Shown piece after piece: positions 42,600 to 51,853 of a DNA stretch of 64,000 bases. Where the stretch lies: positions 124,001 to 188,000 of the forward strand of contig NZ_JACJPP010000004.1 in assembly GCF_014696135.1 (NCBI RefSeq). The letters are read 5' to 3'. Under the pieces are notes generated by a model. It saw only the letters and a list, made by a program, of their open reading frames with translations, searched no databases and had not been told where the DNA came from. A program made the translations under genes and the position numbers. Origin of the DNA: Nodosilinea sp. FACHB-141. Lineage in GTDB: Bacteria > Cyanobacteriota > Cyanobacteriia > Phormidesmidales > Phormidesmidaceae. Position 1 is the stretch's first letter; the number at the start of each line of letters is the position of its first letter.

Positions 42600-43280
42600 A
42601 TGGCGCAAAATGACCCAAACCGGGTGCTGCGGCTGCTGCCGCTGGTAACAGGAGGCTTGGGCGGCACCCTGCTGCTGCTCAACCGAGTGCTGACTCCAGC
42701 TCTGACCGAATCTCAGGCGCGATCGGATGTGATGGGTGTGATTCTCAGCGCTCTGCTGATTTTGACGGGCTTGCTATGGCAGCGGGTGCAGCCTACCCTG
42801 CCTGAAGCCGTTACCTTGATGGGAAAAGAAGGGTTGGAGCTAGATAATGCCCTGCCCGATGCTGCTAAAACTGAACTGGCCTGGGCTTCTCACCTGCTAT
42901 TGACCAACACCGTTACGCGCTCCGTCGTCGTCTACCGCCAGGGCAAAACCCTGCTGCGGCGCGGAATCTTAGCTCCTAATGCTGAGGTCACCCCTGGCCC
43001 AATCTTGAAACGAGTGTTGGAGACTGGCAAAGCAGTGTATCTGGTCAAACTCAGCATTTACCCAGGCCGTGTAGAGTTCGACTATTTGCCTGAAAATACT
43101 CAGGGCGTGATCTGTCAGCCCATGGGCCAGGGCGGCGCGCTGATTTTGGCGGCCAATGCCCCCCGCAGCTATACCCGCCAAGACGAAGCCTGGATTGAAG
43201 GCATCGCCGACAAGCTTGGCCATACCCTAGATACATCAACAGTTGCCCCAGATGTCCAAGTAGAGATTTCCCAGGCGTGA
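42600..43280 (+). CDS. Cofactor assembly of complex C subunit B (CCB family)
   Basis: CCB proteins attach heme c' (heme ci) covalently to cytochrome b6 of the b6f complex. This 226-residue protein fits the CCB2/CCB4 subgroup. Two N-terminal membrane helices (LRLLPLVTGGLGGTLLLLNRVL and VMGVILSALLILTGLLW) are followed by a GAF-like outer domain with VTLMGKEGLELDN and SVVVYRQGKTLLRRGIL. I cannot separate CCB2 from CCB4 by eye. It starts 120 bases after smtA on the same strand and may be a separate unit. The stop is 25 bases from a convergent gene. Confidence 0.82.
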   Translation: MAQNDPNRVLRLLPLVTGGLGGTLLLLNRVLTPALTESQARSDVMGVILSALLILTGLLWQRVQPTLPEAVTLMGKEGLELDNALPDAAKTELAWASHLLLTNTVTRSVVVYRQGKTLLRRGILAPNAEVTPGPILKRVLETGKAVYLVKLSIYPGRVEFDYLPENTQGVICQPMGQGGALILAANAPRSYTRQDEAWIEGIADKLGHTLDTSTVAPDVQVEISQA

Positions 43281-43305
43281 TAAGAAGCAATTATTAGATA
43301 ACTTT

Positions 43306-43779
43306 TTATCGAAGAAGAGCTAATAGAACACACACCCCACCAATTAAGCAAACCATAATGTGCAGGGCGGACCAAAGATATAAAGTAGGAAACTTGCTAA
43401 AGAAAGGATCTCGACTAGCACTTTCGTCTAGCGCTTCGCATTCAATTTCTCGCAACTGTGCCTGTGGACAAAGTTGAGCGATGCGCTTGCTGATTAATTT
43501 GGCTACTCGATAGTTTTTTAAGTAATGCTGTGAATACTTGGCCGACATGAATAGGCCAAACAGGCCAAGAAAGATGGTCAATAACCCAACAGGAATAGTT
43601 TGCTTAGAAAATCCCTGCTGTGAAATAAAGGCAAAGGTAGCAGCCGCAATCGTAATTAGAAAATTGCTCATGGTTGCTCTTCGATCTTCAGCCTGTTTGG
43701 CAAGCACGTACCTCGTTTCATACATTTTGAGCAATACTTCGACCGTGAGCTGTTTTTCCGGTTCAGGAATCTCATGCAT
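43306..43779 (-). CDS. Small two-helix membrane protein
   Basis: A 157-residue protein of unknown function. It has an N-terminal helical segment (TVEVLLKMYETRYVLAKQAEDRR), a pair of membrane helices (FLITIAAATFAFISQQG and VGLLTIFLGLFGLFMSA), a soluble loop with a His/Tyr/Lys-rich stretch (KYSQHYLKNYRVAKLI), and a C-terminal membrane helix (LHIMVCLIGGVCVLLAL). This outline is like that of some SLATT-type or phage-exclusion membrane effectors, but I see no diagnostic motif. Base use is AT-richer than neighbouring genes, a hint of transfer. Confidence 0.6.
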   Translation of the reverse strand: MHEIPEPEKQLTVEVLLKMYETRYVLAKQAEDRRATMSNFLITIAAATFAFISQQGFSKQTIPVGLLTIFLGLFGLFMSAKYSQHYLKNYRVAKLISKRIAQLCPQAQLREIECEALDESASRDPFFSKFPTLYLWSALHIMVCLIGGVCVLLALLR

Positions 43780-43965
43780 GCTGAAACCTCATGTTCTTCC
43801 TTGCATTAATGTGATGTGGTTGATGCCTCCCTAATCGGTTCCTGCTAAGTTTTCTGGCCAAGCGTCGATTTCAAACTTAACCATCACAGTACCCAACTGA
43901 TCTTTTGAAGAGGTCAACACTAACAGCTTCGCGAGTTGCAAAGACTTCTCTCACCATGAAATTCC

Positions 43966-45090
43966 TCAATACAGTTCGTACTTGAGCCACTGGCAGGGGA
44001 GCGTGCCGTTATAAACCGCCACCCGCTGAGCCGATTTGAGGCCAATGTGTTGCGACAGGGCTTTGTTGCCGCTGAGCACAAAGGCCGTCCAGCCTTTGAA
44101 GCGCTGCTTCAGCACGTTCCCCAACAGTTTGTAGAAGGCTCCTAGATCTTCGTCGGCACCCAAACGTTCGCCGTAGGGTGGGTTGCACAGCAGAAAGCCG
44201 CCGTCGGCGGGGGCTTCTAGGTCGGCCAAGTCGGCAGCCCAAAAGTTAAGCTGCTCGTCCAGATCGCAGCGTTGGGCATTGAGGCGGGCCTGGTGAATGA
44301 TGTCGGGATCGCGATCGCACCCCCCCACCCAAGTGCCTAAATTCTCTTTACGCGCTGCCTCCGCCTCTTGCCACAGGCGATCCCACAGGTCGCCATCAAA
44401 GTCAGGCCAGGTCTGAAAGCCAAACTCTTCGCGAAAAATGCCTGGGGCGATATTGAGCGCCGCCATGCTGGCTTCCAGGGGCAGCGTGCCCGATCCACAG
44501 AGAGGATCCAGCAGCGGCACATCGCCGGGCCAGTCGGTCAGCTTCACCAGCGCTGCCGCCAGGGATTCTTTCAGCGGGGCGGCTCCCACGGCGGGGCGGT
44601 AGCCACGGCGGTGCAGGCTGCTGCCCGAGCTGTCGAGGCTGACGGTGGCAGTGTCGTCTTGAATGTGGACGTTGAGCCGCACCTCGGGGTGTTGGGTGTC
44701 GATGGTGGAGCGATCGCCCCAGTGCTGCCGCTGCTGATCGACCACGGCATTTTTCACCTGAAGGGCAGTGAAATGGGTGTGGTTGAGGGTGCGGTTTTTG
44801 CCGGTGGCATCGACTGCGAAGGTAAGCTCAGGGGTGAGGTAAGGCCGCCAGTCAATGCTCTGAATGCCCTGGTAGAGATCTTCAGCGTCGCGGCAGGGGC
44901 ATTCGCCCAGCTTGACCAGCACCCGAAAGACCAGCCGCGACCAAAGGTTGACCCGATACAGCAGGGCCAGGTCGCCCTCAAAGGCAACCCCGCAAAAGCC
45001 CGGCTCAACCTGCTGAGCACCTAAATCTTCGAGTTCGGCGGCGGCCAAGGCCTCGAGCCCACGGGCAACGGTGGCGAAATATGCGGCCAT
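43966..45090 (-). CDS. THUMP-domain rRNA methyltransferase (RlmL/YpsC-like)
   Basis: A 374-residue S-adenosylmethionine-dependent RNA methyltransferase. The N-terminal 170 residues form a THUMP-type RNA-binding domain (YFATVARGLEALAAAELEDLGA; RVNLWSRLVFRVLVKLG). The methyltransferase fold has DPLCGSGTLPLEASM as the SAM loop and LLCNPPYGERLG as the catalytic NPPY motif, as in enzymes that make N2-methylguanosine in 23S rRNA. It equals the N-terminal half of Escherichia coli RlmL without the fused RlmK part. The specific position modified is unverified. The gene starts at ATG 45090 and precedes the divergent infC leader. Confidence 0.88.
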   Translation of the reverse strand: MAAYFATVARGLEALAAAELEDLGAQQVEPGFCGVAFEGDLALLYRVNLWSRLVFRVLVKLGECPCRDAEDLYQGIQSIDWRPYLTPELTFAVDATGKNRTLNHTHFTALQVKNAVVDQQRQHWGDRSTIDTQHPEVRLNVHIQDDTATVSLDSSGSSLHRRGYRPAVGAAPLKESLAAALVKLTDWPGDVPLLDPLCGSGTLPLEASMAALNIAPGIFREEFGFQTWPDFDGDLWDRLWQEAEAARKENLGTWVGGCDRDPDIIHQARLNAQRCDLDEQLNFWAADLADLEAPADGGFLLCNPPYGERLGADEDLGAFYKLLGNVLKQRFKGWTAFVLSGNKALSQHIGLKSAQRVAVYNGTLPCQWLKYELY

Positions 45091-45219
45091 GGGGCCTCCC
45101 TATGAGTTCTTTTGTACGCCCCAGCATAGCGGGATCAAAGCCCGACTTTATAAGGCATCTACCGTTTTGTTAAGACCGGATATTTCGACACAGCTCTGGC
45201 TTAAAAGCTAAGCTATTCT

Positions 45220-45357
45220 ATGGATAACATGATGGATAATACCCTTCTAGGTGTATTAGGTGTATGGTTGCTAGGCCAAGCAGCCCTAGGGTCACTTCTG
45301 TCCTTAGCCATCGCACTGGCCAACTGTCGAATTTTGAGAGGAACGACTTATTTCTAA
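45220..45357 (+). CDS. Candidate small hydrophobic ORF overlapping the infC start
   Basis: A 45-codon frame from ATG 45220 to TAA 45355-45357 encodes a hydrophobic peptide: MDNMMDNTLLGVLG, then WLLGQAALGSLLSLAIALANC, ending RILRGTTYF. The hydrophobic segment could span a membrane once. The stop lies 5 bases inside the infC reading frame, so the two overlap by 8 bases and translation of infC could depend on it. No strong Shine-Dalgarno precedes it; ATGs at codons 4 and 5 are alternatives. It could be chance, a leader peptide, or a small membrane protein. Confidence 0.35.
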   Translation: MDNMMDNTLLGVLGVWLLGQAALGSLLSLAIALANCRILRGTTYF

Positions 45358-45835
45358 GACGCAACTGGTAAACCGGCAAATTCGCTCACCTCAGGTGTTC
45401 TTAATCGACCAGGAGAACCAAAATCGGGGTCTCATGGAAACTCGCGAAGCGCTTACGCTGGCCGAGGATGCAGGACTTGACCTGGTGGTGGTCTCTAACG
45501 GCAAAGATGCCCCTGTGGCCAAAATTCTGGACTACGGCAAGCTTCAGTACCAGCAGAGTAAGCGGCAGAAGCAAAGCTCTAAGCCGTCTTTGAAAGAGGT
45601 CAAGCTGCGCCCCAACGTGGGTGAGTCTGACTACCAGCTCCGGATTCGCCGCTCGGTCGAGTGGCTGTCGAAGGGAGACTCGGTTAAGTTTTTGGTGCGC
45701 CTGCGTGGGCGTGAGCACCAGCACCGCGATCGCGCTGGAGAGCTGCTCGATAGAATCGTGAAGGATATTGGCGATGCGGGCAAAGTGCAGGCCCTCGACA
45801 AGAAGGCCTTGGTACTGATGATTACCCCCGCCTAA
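45350..45835 (+). CDS. infC: Translation initiation factor IF-3, AUU start
   Basis: IF-3 binds the 30S subunit, checks the start codon-anticodon match and prevents 70S assembly. The 161-residue protein has both domains: the N-domain begins SKTQLVNRQIRSPQVF, and the C-domain carries LKEVKLRPNVGESDYQLRIR and VKFLVRLRGREHQHRD. The in-frame upstream stop is TGA at 45335-45337; between it and the conserved N-terminus no ATG, GTG or TTG exists, so ATT at 45350-45352 is the only sensible start. AGAGGAA at 45337-45343 is well placed as ribosome binding site. A rare start suits the known IF-3 autoregulation, since IF-3 itself rejects AUU. Confidence 0.93.
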   Translation: MSKTQLVNRQIRSPQVFLIDQENQNRGLMETREALTLAEDAGLDLVVVSNGKDAPVAKILDYGKLQYQQSKRQKQSSKPSLKEVKLRPNVGESDYQLRIRRSVEWLSKGDSVKFLVRLRGREHQHRDRAGELLDRIVKDIGDAGKVQALDKKALVLMITPA

Positions 45836-45915
45836 GGGGTAAGCCGATCGTTTTCCCTGCTGCATTCTGGCGACTGCTTGGTCGTCCCTGGTAGCTTTGC
45901 TCCTGAGTTCTACGG

Positions 45916-46293
45916 TTAGGTGGCCCAGTCTAAGAGCTGGGCCACCTGTTGCCATACCTTCACCGGATTAAAGGGTTTAGCAATTACTCCAGCCACGCCT
46001 AGGGCACAGAAGCGATCGCGATCGCTGGTCAACACCTTAGCCGTGAGCAAAATTATCGGTATGGCCTGGGTCTTGGGGTTAGCCTGAAGTTGCTCGTAGA
46101 CCGCAAAGCCATCCATCTCGGGCATTGAGACATCTAGCAAGATGGCGTCCCAAGGGGTGGCCAAGGCTTTGTCTAAGCCCTCCTGCCCTGACCCAGCACT
46201 GTCGGTTTGCCACCCGCCAAACTCTTCAAGCGAGAGGCAAACTACTTCGCGAATGTCCAGTTCGTCGTCGATCACTAAAATCCGCTTGCTCAT
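45916..46293 (-). CDS. Single-domain response regulator
   Basis: A 125-residue stand-alone receiver, CheY-like. It holds the acidic pair in [10 protein letters not shown], the phosphoacceptor aspartate in [13 protein letters not shown], the conserved Thr in IILLTAK and Lys in VIAKPFNP. There is no output domain, so it probably relays phosphate in a network. ATG 46293 overlaps the stop of the upstream kinase (in its repaired frame) as ATGA, so they are translationally coupled. Its 3' end carries an 11-bp perfect hairpin (45918-45928 with 45937-45947) that starts inside its stop codon. Confidence 0.88.
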   Translation of the reverse strand: MSKRILVIDDELDIREVVCLSLEEFGGWQTDSAGSGQEGLDKALATPWDAILLDVSMPEMDGFAVYEQLQANPKTQAIPIILLTAKVLTSDRDRFCALGVAGVIAKPFNPVKVWQQVAQLLDWAT

Positions 46294-49111
46294 GATTTCT
46301 TCAGCGGCAGCGTAAAGAAAAATGTGCTGCCATAGCCGACCTGGCTCTCTACCCAGATTTCCCCGCCGTGCTGCTCCACAATCTGTTTGCAGATGGCCAG
46401 CCCCAGCCCGGTCCCCCGCGCTGCCGCGAATCCGACACATCCACCTGCTGAAAACGCTCAAAAATCATCTCCAGACGATCGGCTGGAATGCCTCGCCCCT
46501 GGTCTTTGACTGCGACTCGCGCCCAAACCGGCTGATCCCCAAGGGTAGTGTCAGGGGCCGCAATCGCTTTGGGAGTGAAGACCAGAGCCGCTGTCAGCCA
46601 AATTTTGCTCCCCGCCTCAGAAAATTTGATCGCGTTGCCCAGCAGGTTGGTGAGGGTTTGCACTACCGCATCGGGGGCGGCTAGCACCGTAGCGGCGGCG
46701 GGAGTGACCCCAATGGTGACCTTGGCTTCCAAGGCGATCGCCTCTACCCCGTTAACCGCCAGCGCCATCAGCTCATCCAGGCGGCAGGGCTCCAGATTGA
46801 GCTCAATGCGGCCCGACGTTAAACGCTCCAGGTCAAGAATATCGTTGACCAGCCGAATCAGCCTTTCAGTATTGTTAAGGGCCATACCCAGCATTTGCTG
46901 AGCTTTCTGGGGCCGGTTGTGCAGCACCCCCGACTCTAGAATGCCTAGAGCTCCCCGAATAGCCATTAGGGGCGTCCGCAACTCGTGGCTGATGATGGAA
47001 ATGAACTCATCCTTGAGGCGGTCGATCCGGTAGCGATCGCTGATGTCGCGCACCACCACCAACACCTCGTCCTGGGTCACCGGAATAATTCGCGCCTCTT
47101 CGTAGATAGTCTCCCCCCCCACGACAAACTCGTACTCCTGGCGCTGAATGCTACCTGTCTCTAGGGCCAGTTCGACGCAGCGCTGACGCTCCTGGGCAAT
47201 GGGGCTAGGCAGGTTGTCATAGACGCTGTTCTTGTAGAGCTGGCTGCGATCGCCTAGCCAAGTCACCGCCTCTGGGTTATAGATTTCTAGAGGACGACCT
47301 TCCCGTCCCAAGCGCATCAGCAGGTCAGGAATCGCGTTAATCAAGGCCTTTTGGGTAGCCTCGCTAGCCGCCAGAGAAGCCATTTGCTGCGCCACCTGAT
47401 GCTCTAGCTCACGCTGGTAGTCGACCCGAAACCGCTCGACCTGCCGCCGCTCAGTAATGTCTTGGAACGTGTTGATGCTGTAGAGCACCTGCTCCAGGCT
47501 GTTGAACACCGGGATCGTGTGCACCTCTAAGGGAATGCGGCGATCGCCAGTGTCTACCTCAATGTCGTCGGTATAGGCGGTTTCACCCCGCAGCCCGCGC
47601 ACCACCGGTAGCTCGTCGGTAGGGTACAACTCGTTGCTGCCGGCTCGGTAGAGCTGATAGGTTTCTGCCAACTGTCCAGAGTCGGCGGTCGTAACCCCGT
47701 TGACTAACAGTTCTTTACCCTTGGCATTGAGAAACAGCATTTGCCCCGCTTGGTCGTGCACGCTCAGGGCGACTGGCACCCCGTTCAGGAAAGTAGCTAG
47801 CGCATTCTCGCGGTCCTCAAGGGCACGAAACGACGACACCAGCTGGCCCACCATGCGGTCAAACCCCTGGCGCAGAGCTTCAACTTCTTGAATGGTGCTG
47901 GGCTGAGTGGGCGGCACAATCGCCAGGCCGTTGGTCAAAGCCTGGGTCGCCCGTTGGAGCGACAGAATCGGCTTGGCAATGTATTCAGCCGTCCAAATGC
48001 CCAGGCCGATCGACCCAATCAGGGCCAAGGCGCACAGCAGGGCTGTCCGGGCCGTGTTGGCATCGATGTCAGCCATAAATTCAGAGGCCGGCACCACGGT
48101 GACCAGCAGCCAGTTCAGTTCGCCCTGGAGCGGCGTTGTCTGCACAAAATACTGCTTTTGGTCAAACTGGAGGTGAGAAAAGCGCGGCGATCGCACGTTC
48201 TCAAGGCTGCCATAATCGGCAATCAGGCTGGCCGCTACTGTCCGGGTGAGTGGATTGCGGCTTTGACTCACCGCTAGTCGGCGAGACTGTAGCGCCACAT
48301 TCTGCGCTGGATCAGAGCGCGGCTGTTGGTCAAACGGCAGCTCCCCAGTTGAGGTCGCCACCAGGTGACCGTCGGGCTCAATTAAGAAAATCTGACCCTC
48401 GCCGCTCGGGATCAGCTGCTGTAAAAACTCCCCCAGCTGGGTAAGCAAAATGCCAGTGCTAAAGACGCCGCCAAAGTCTCCCTTGGGGGTCTGAAAGGGG
48501 ACAAACCGCACCATCACCAGCTGGGGCTGATCGTCTCCTCGCTCTAGGGTCACTACTAGCCGCCATAGCCCTTCTGGGTTAGCCTGGGCTGCCGCATACC
48601 ACGGGTTGTCAGGGGGATCGCGGTGGGGGTCGTAGCCCTGTCGAATTGGCGGCAGCAGCGTCTTAGATTGGTCAGCGACATCTAGCTGATAACGGTAGAG
48701 CCGGTTGTCGACCACGGTCACGTTGCGCTGCCGCACTGAGAAAAATCCTGGGGATGCGTGACGAGCTACGTTTAGAAACGCACCGGCCTCATTGGCAATG
48801 ACAATACCCGTCAGCTCTGGAAATAACTGGAGCTGCTCTACCAGGTGACTTTCCAATTCGACTAGGTCGGTGCTGCTAAACGTTCCGATTTCGAGCAGAT
48901 AAGCATTGGTCTGAGCCACAAATCGGGACGTTTGCAGATAGGCATTAAGGTTTTCCCTCGCCCGCTGGCCCGTGCTCGTCATCATCTGACGGGCTATATC
49001 CTGCACGGCCTGCTGCCCACTGCGGTACGACAGGTAGCCCACCAACCCCGTAATGCCAATCACCTGTAGCAAGAACGGCACGATGAGCAAATTGCGCAGA
49101 GAAAACTTCAT
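46290..49111 (-). pseudogene. Cache/HAMP/PAS histidine kinase with a frameshift near the 3' end
   Basis: A transmembrane sensor kinase. From ATG 49111 (MKFSLRNLLIVP) it has a signal helix, an extracytoplasmic Cache-type domain (about 30-330), a second membrane helix (TALLCALALIGSIGLGIW), HAMP, two PAS segments (the second with LINAIPDLLMRLGREG), and HisKA with the phosphoacceptor in ISIISHELRTPLMA. The ATPase domain has NLLGNAIKFSEAG and KDQGRGIP. Near 46411-46417 a base is missing in a G run: the visible frame reads [11 protein letters not shown] and stops after 920 residues. With one base added it reads [19 protein letters not shown] and ends at 46290, 940 residues, with the stop overlapping the next gene. 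A real mutation or a sequencing error are both possible. Confidence 0.75.
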
Positions 49112-49128
49112 GGCTAGATCGAGTTCAC

Positions 49129-51546
49129 TCAGCACATCGGATACAGGCAAAAGGTGTTGCCGCCGCGCCCTTTGGCGTCTTTGAGAGCCTGGTCAGCGGT
49201 TTTTAGCAGCAGATCGATGGAGAGGCTACCGGTGGGGGTGGTGCCGCCGATGCCTAAGCTCAAGGTAATGTAGTCGCCCTCATCAGAGGCGGGCTGAGGA
49301 ATTTTGAGGTCGGTGACGGCCTGCTGCATGCGCGCGACCACCCGCAGCGCCCCATCCAGGTTGGTGTTAGGCAGCACAATTGCAAACTCATCGTCGCCGC
49401 AGCGGGCCACCAGATCAATGTTGGGGTTAATGGTGCAGTGTAGGGTGCGAGCAATGCGGCGCAGGGCAGCATCGCCCGCCTGCTGCCCGTAGATCTGATA
49501 GTAGGTGCGCAGGCTGTCGGGGCTGCACAAAATCAGCGAGAGCGGGGCCTGGTCCTGGCAGTGGCGCTCCCACTGCTGCTGCAAAAAGGCATCGAAGTGT
49601 AGGCCGTTGGCCACCTGAGTCAGGGGGTCGGTGGTCTCTTGCTGGGTCCAGTAGAGGGCTTGGCGACGGCGCATCTGCTCGATTTTCTGACGCAGTCGCG
49701 ATCGCTCAATTCGGCTCAGCACTCGCGTTACCAGCTCTGGGCCCACGATAGGCTTACCGATTAGGTCATCAGCCCCCATCTCAAACACCTGGCGCACGGT
49801 CACAGTGTCAGGATGGGCTGCCACCATTAGAATGGGCAAGTTGCCAAACCGCGAGTCTTGGCGCACCACTTGGCATAGGTCAATGCCGCTAAAGGTAGGC
49901 ATTTCTAAAGCCAGCAGCAGCAAGTCGGGCTGCACCTGGCGCAGCATCTCCCAAAACTGGCTGGAGTCGCCCAGCTCAGTCACCTGTAAACCCCAGGGAG
50001 TGAGCAGTTCTGTAATGGCACCCCGAGTGACGGGGTCATTGTCGACTACCATCACCCGTGCCTCGGGCGCTTGGGTTTCCGGCAAGAGGTGGCTTAAGGT
50101 ATCAAAAATTTGGCTGGGGGTAGCCGGTGCCACTAGGTAGCGATCGCCCTGGAGACGAGCCACCTGCACCCGTTCCTCTAGACTGTCGCGGCAGGTCAAG
50201 ACCAGCACCGGCAGCTGTGGAAACCGCTGCTTAACCTCCCGCAGGGGCGCTAATTTTCCGGCTAGAGGAGCGCTCTGGTCGAGGGTGAGCACCACCGCCT
50301 CCGCTCGGCCCTGGGCCAAGGTCTGCAAAAGCTCGCCTAGGTCGGTGGCCCGATCGAGGTGCCAACCGTGGCTGACAGCATCGTCCTGTAATTGGTTGAT
50401 CAATTCGAGCTCCACCGACAGAATCACCCCAAGGTGGCAAGCCTGGCCAATCTCAGCTGATAGCGGTTTAGGGGTTAAGGCCAATGTCTGCTTGAGGTCG
50501 AGCAAGTGGCGAGAAAGCTGGTCAACTTCTGTGGTTTGCAGAGGGCGATCGCCCAGCAACTGCTCGATCTGGCGAGCGTAGGTCGAGCCTTCGTCATAGC
50601 CAAAGGTACCCAGCCCACCGGCCAGTCGATGGGCCTCATCCTGGGCAACGGTCCGCTGCTGGGGGGGCAAGTTGCCCGCCTGAAGCGATCGCACCGCCGC
50701 TTCTACCACCGCCAGCCGCTGCTGAATTGACGCCTGAAACCGAGCTGCGATCGCCTCTAAAGTCTTGCCCTTGGGCGCGGTAACCAGTACGGGCTCTTGA
50801 GTCTCTGCCTGAGCACCGCCGCTAGGCTCATGGAAACCATTATTGGCTGTTCCTAGAACCAAACTCGGCGGCAAATCGCGGAGGCGATAGCCCAGCCCGT
50901 ACACCGTCTGAATCACACTTTCGACCACGCCGCTGCGCTTGAGGCGGTTGCGCAGATCCTTCACCAGGTTGGTCACGGCCCCTTCGGTGGGCGAATCGTC
51001 AATAGTCCACAGGTGGTCGAGAATGGCACTGCGGCTAAACACCCGCTGGGGATGGTGCAAAAACAGCTCCAGCAGGCTGTATTCCTTCGGCGTTAGGGGC
51101 ACGGCCTGGCCGCTGTAGGTAACCTGAGCCAGGGTTGGGTTAAGGCACAGATGCCCCCACACCAGCGATGGAATGGTTGCCGCCCGCGCCCCCCGCCGCA
51201 GCAGAGCGCGAATGCGGGCTAGCACCTGAGACACCTCAAAGGGCTTGGTTACATAATCATCGGCCCCGGCGTCCAGCCCGGTAATCACATCCGCATCGCC
51301 GGCCTGGGCTGTCAGCATTAAGATCGGAGTAGACACTTCCTGCTCCCGCAGGTGACGGCATAAGCTAAGGCCATCCAGCCGGGGAACATTGATGTCTAGC
51401 AAAATTAGGTCGTAACTCCACAGGGCCGCTAGCTCTTGAGCAATGATGCCGTCAGCCGCCTGCTCCACGGTGTAGCGCGCCGCAGTCAAGTGAAAAACCA
51501 ACAGTTCTCGGGTAGAGGGGTCATCCTCAACGAGCAAAATTTTCAT
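49129..51546 (-). CDS. Hybrid response regulator: REC-OmpR-HPt-REC-REC-GGDEF
   Basis: An 805-residue regulator with an unusual mix of parts. Residues 1-125: an intact receiver (LVEDDPSTRELL, LILLDINVP, VTKPF). Next comes an OmpR-type DNA-binding winged helix (LTPKEYSLLELFLHHPQRVFS; VYGLGYRLR). An HPt-like domain carries HRLAGGLGTFGY (near residue 320). A degenerate receiver and a third receiver follow; in the latter the phosphoacceptor site reads LLLLALEMP, with Ala in place of Asp. The C-terminal GGDEF domain has RCGDDEFAIV, so the second Gly of GGDEF is Asp, and cyclic-di-GMP synthesis is uncertain. ATG 51546 (MKILLVEDD) is clear. The gene lies upstream of the kinase and receiver with an 18-base gap. 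Confidence 0.87.
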   Translation of the reverse strand: MKILLVEDDPSTRELLVFHLTAARYTVEQAADGIIAQELAALWSYDLILLDINVPRLDGLSLCRHLREQEVSTPILMLTAQAGDADVITGLDAGADDYVTKPFEVSQVLARIRALLRRGARAATIPSLVWGHLCLNPTLAQVTYSGQAVPLTPKEYSLLELFLHHPQRVFSRSAILDHLWTIDDSPTEGAVTNLVKDLRNRLKRSGVVESVIQTVYGLGYRLRDLPPSLVLGTANNGFHEPSGGAQAETQEPVLVTAPKGKTLEAIAARFQASIQQRLAVVEAAVRSLQAGNLPPQQRTVAQDEAHRLAGGLGTFGYDEGSTYARQIEQLLGDRPLQTTEVDQLSRHLLDLKQTLALTPKPLSAEIGQACHLGVILSVELELINQLQDDAVSHGWHLDRATDLGELLQTLAQGRAEAVVLTLDQSAPLAGKLAPLREVKQRFPQLPVLVLTCRDSLEERVQVARLQGDRYLVAPATPSQIFDTLSHLLPETQAPEARVMVVDNDPVTRGAITELLTPWGLQVTELGDSSQFWEMLRQVQPDLLLLALEMPTFSGIDLCQVVRQDSRFGNLPILMVAAHPDTVTVRQVFEMGADDLIGKPIVGPELVTRVLSRIERSRLRQKIEQMRRRQALYWTQQETTDPLTQVANGLHFDAFLQQQWERHCQDQAPLSLILCSPDSLRTYYQIYGQQAGDAALRRIARTLHCTINPNIDLVARCGDDEFAIVLPNTNLDGALRVVARMQQAVTDLKIPQPASDEGDYITLSLGIGGTTPTGSLSIDLLLKTADQALKDAKGRGGNTFCLYPMC

Positions 51547-51853
51547 CGGTGGGGCATAGCCAGAGTAGTAGATGCTGCCAATGCCGAGAGATAGTAGCCG
51601 GGCTGAAGCCAGCATAAGGCCAAGCCGATTACTGTCTGTCTATGGAACTCCACAAGCCAATCGTTTCGGTAAATTTACGATGGGCAAGAAAGTTAAGCAC
51701 ACCCTTTTTGTAATGACAATTGCGACCCTGCACAGGCTCTTGGCGACTCGCCTGACAGCATTTGCCCAGTAGCGCTAAGAGTAAAGGACCTATCTAGCCG
51801 AGCTAAATATTTCTTAGCATATCGTTAAGGATTTATTTTCTCTACCGCCTCAG
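51547..51853. other. 307-base spacer between the phosphorelay genes and the recombinase
   Basis: No coding frame with family support is present. The spacer is AT-rich near 51780-51850. I find no direct repeats or attachment-site-like structure. Confidence 0.4.

Noticed and set aside
44368..45024. 218-codon plus-strand frame opposite the THUMP methyltransferase
   Set aside because: It is antisense to a gene with an intact NPPY motif and its composition reflects GC-rich codons.
51572..51772. 66-codon plus-strand frame next to the hybrid regulator start
   Set aside because: It overlaps the regulator's upstream region and codes for a mixed sequence without features.
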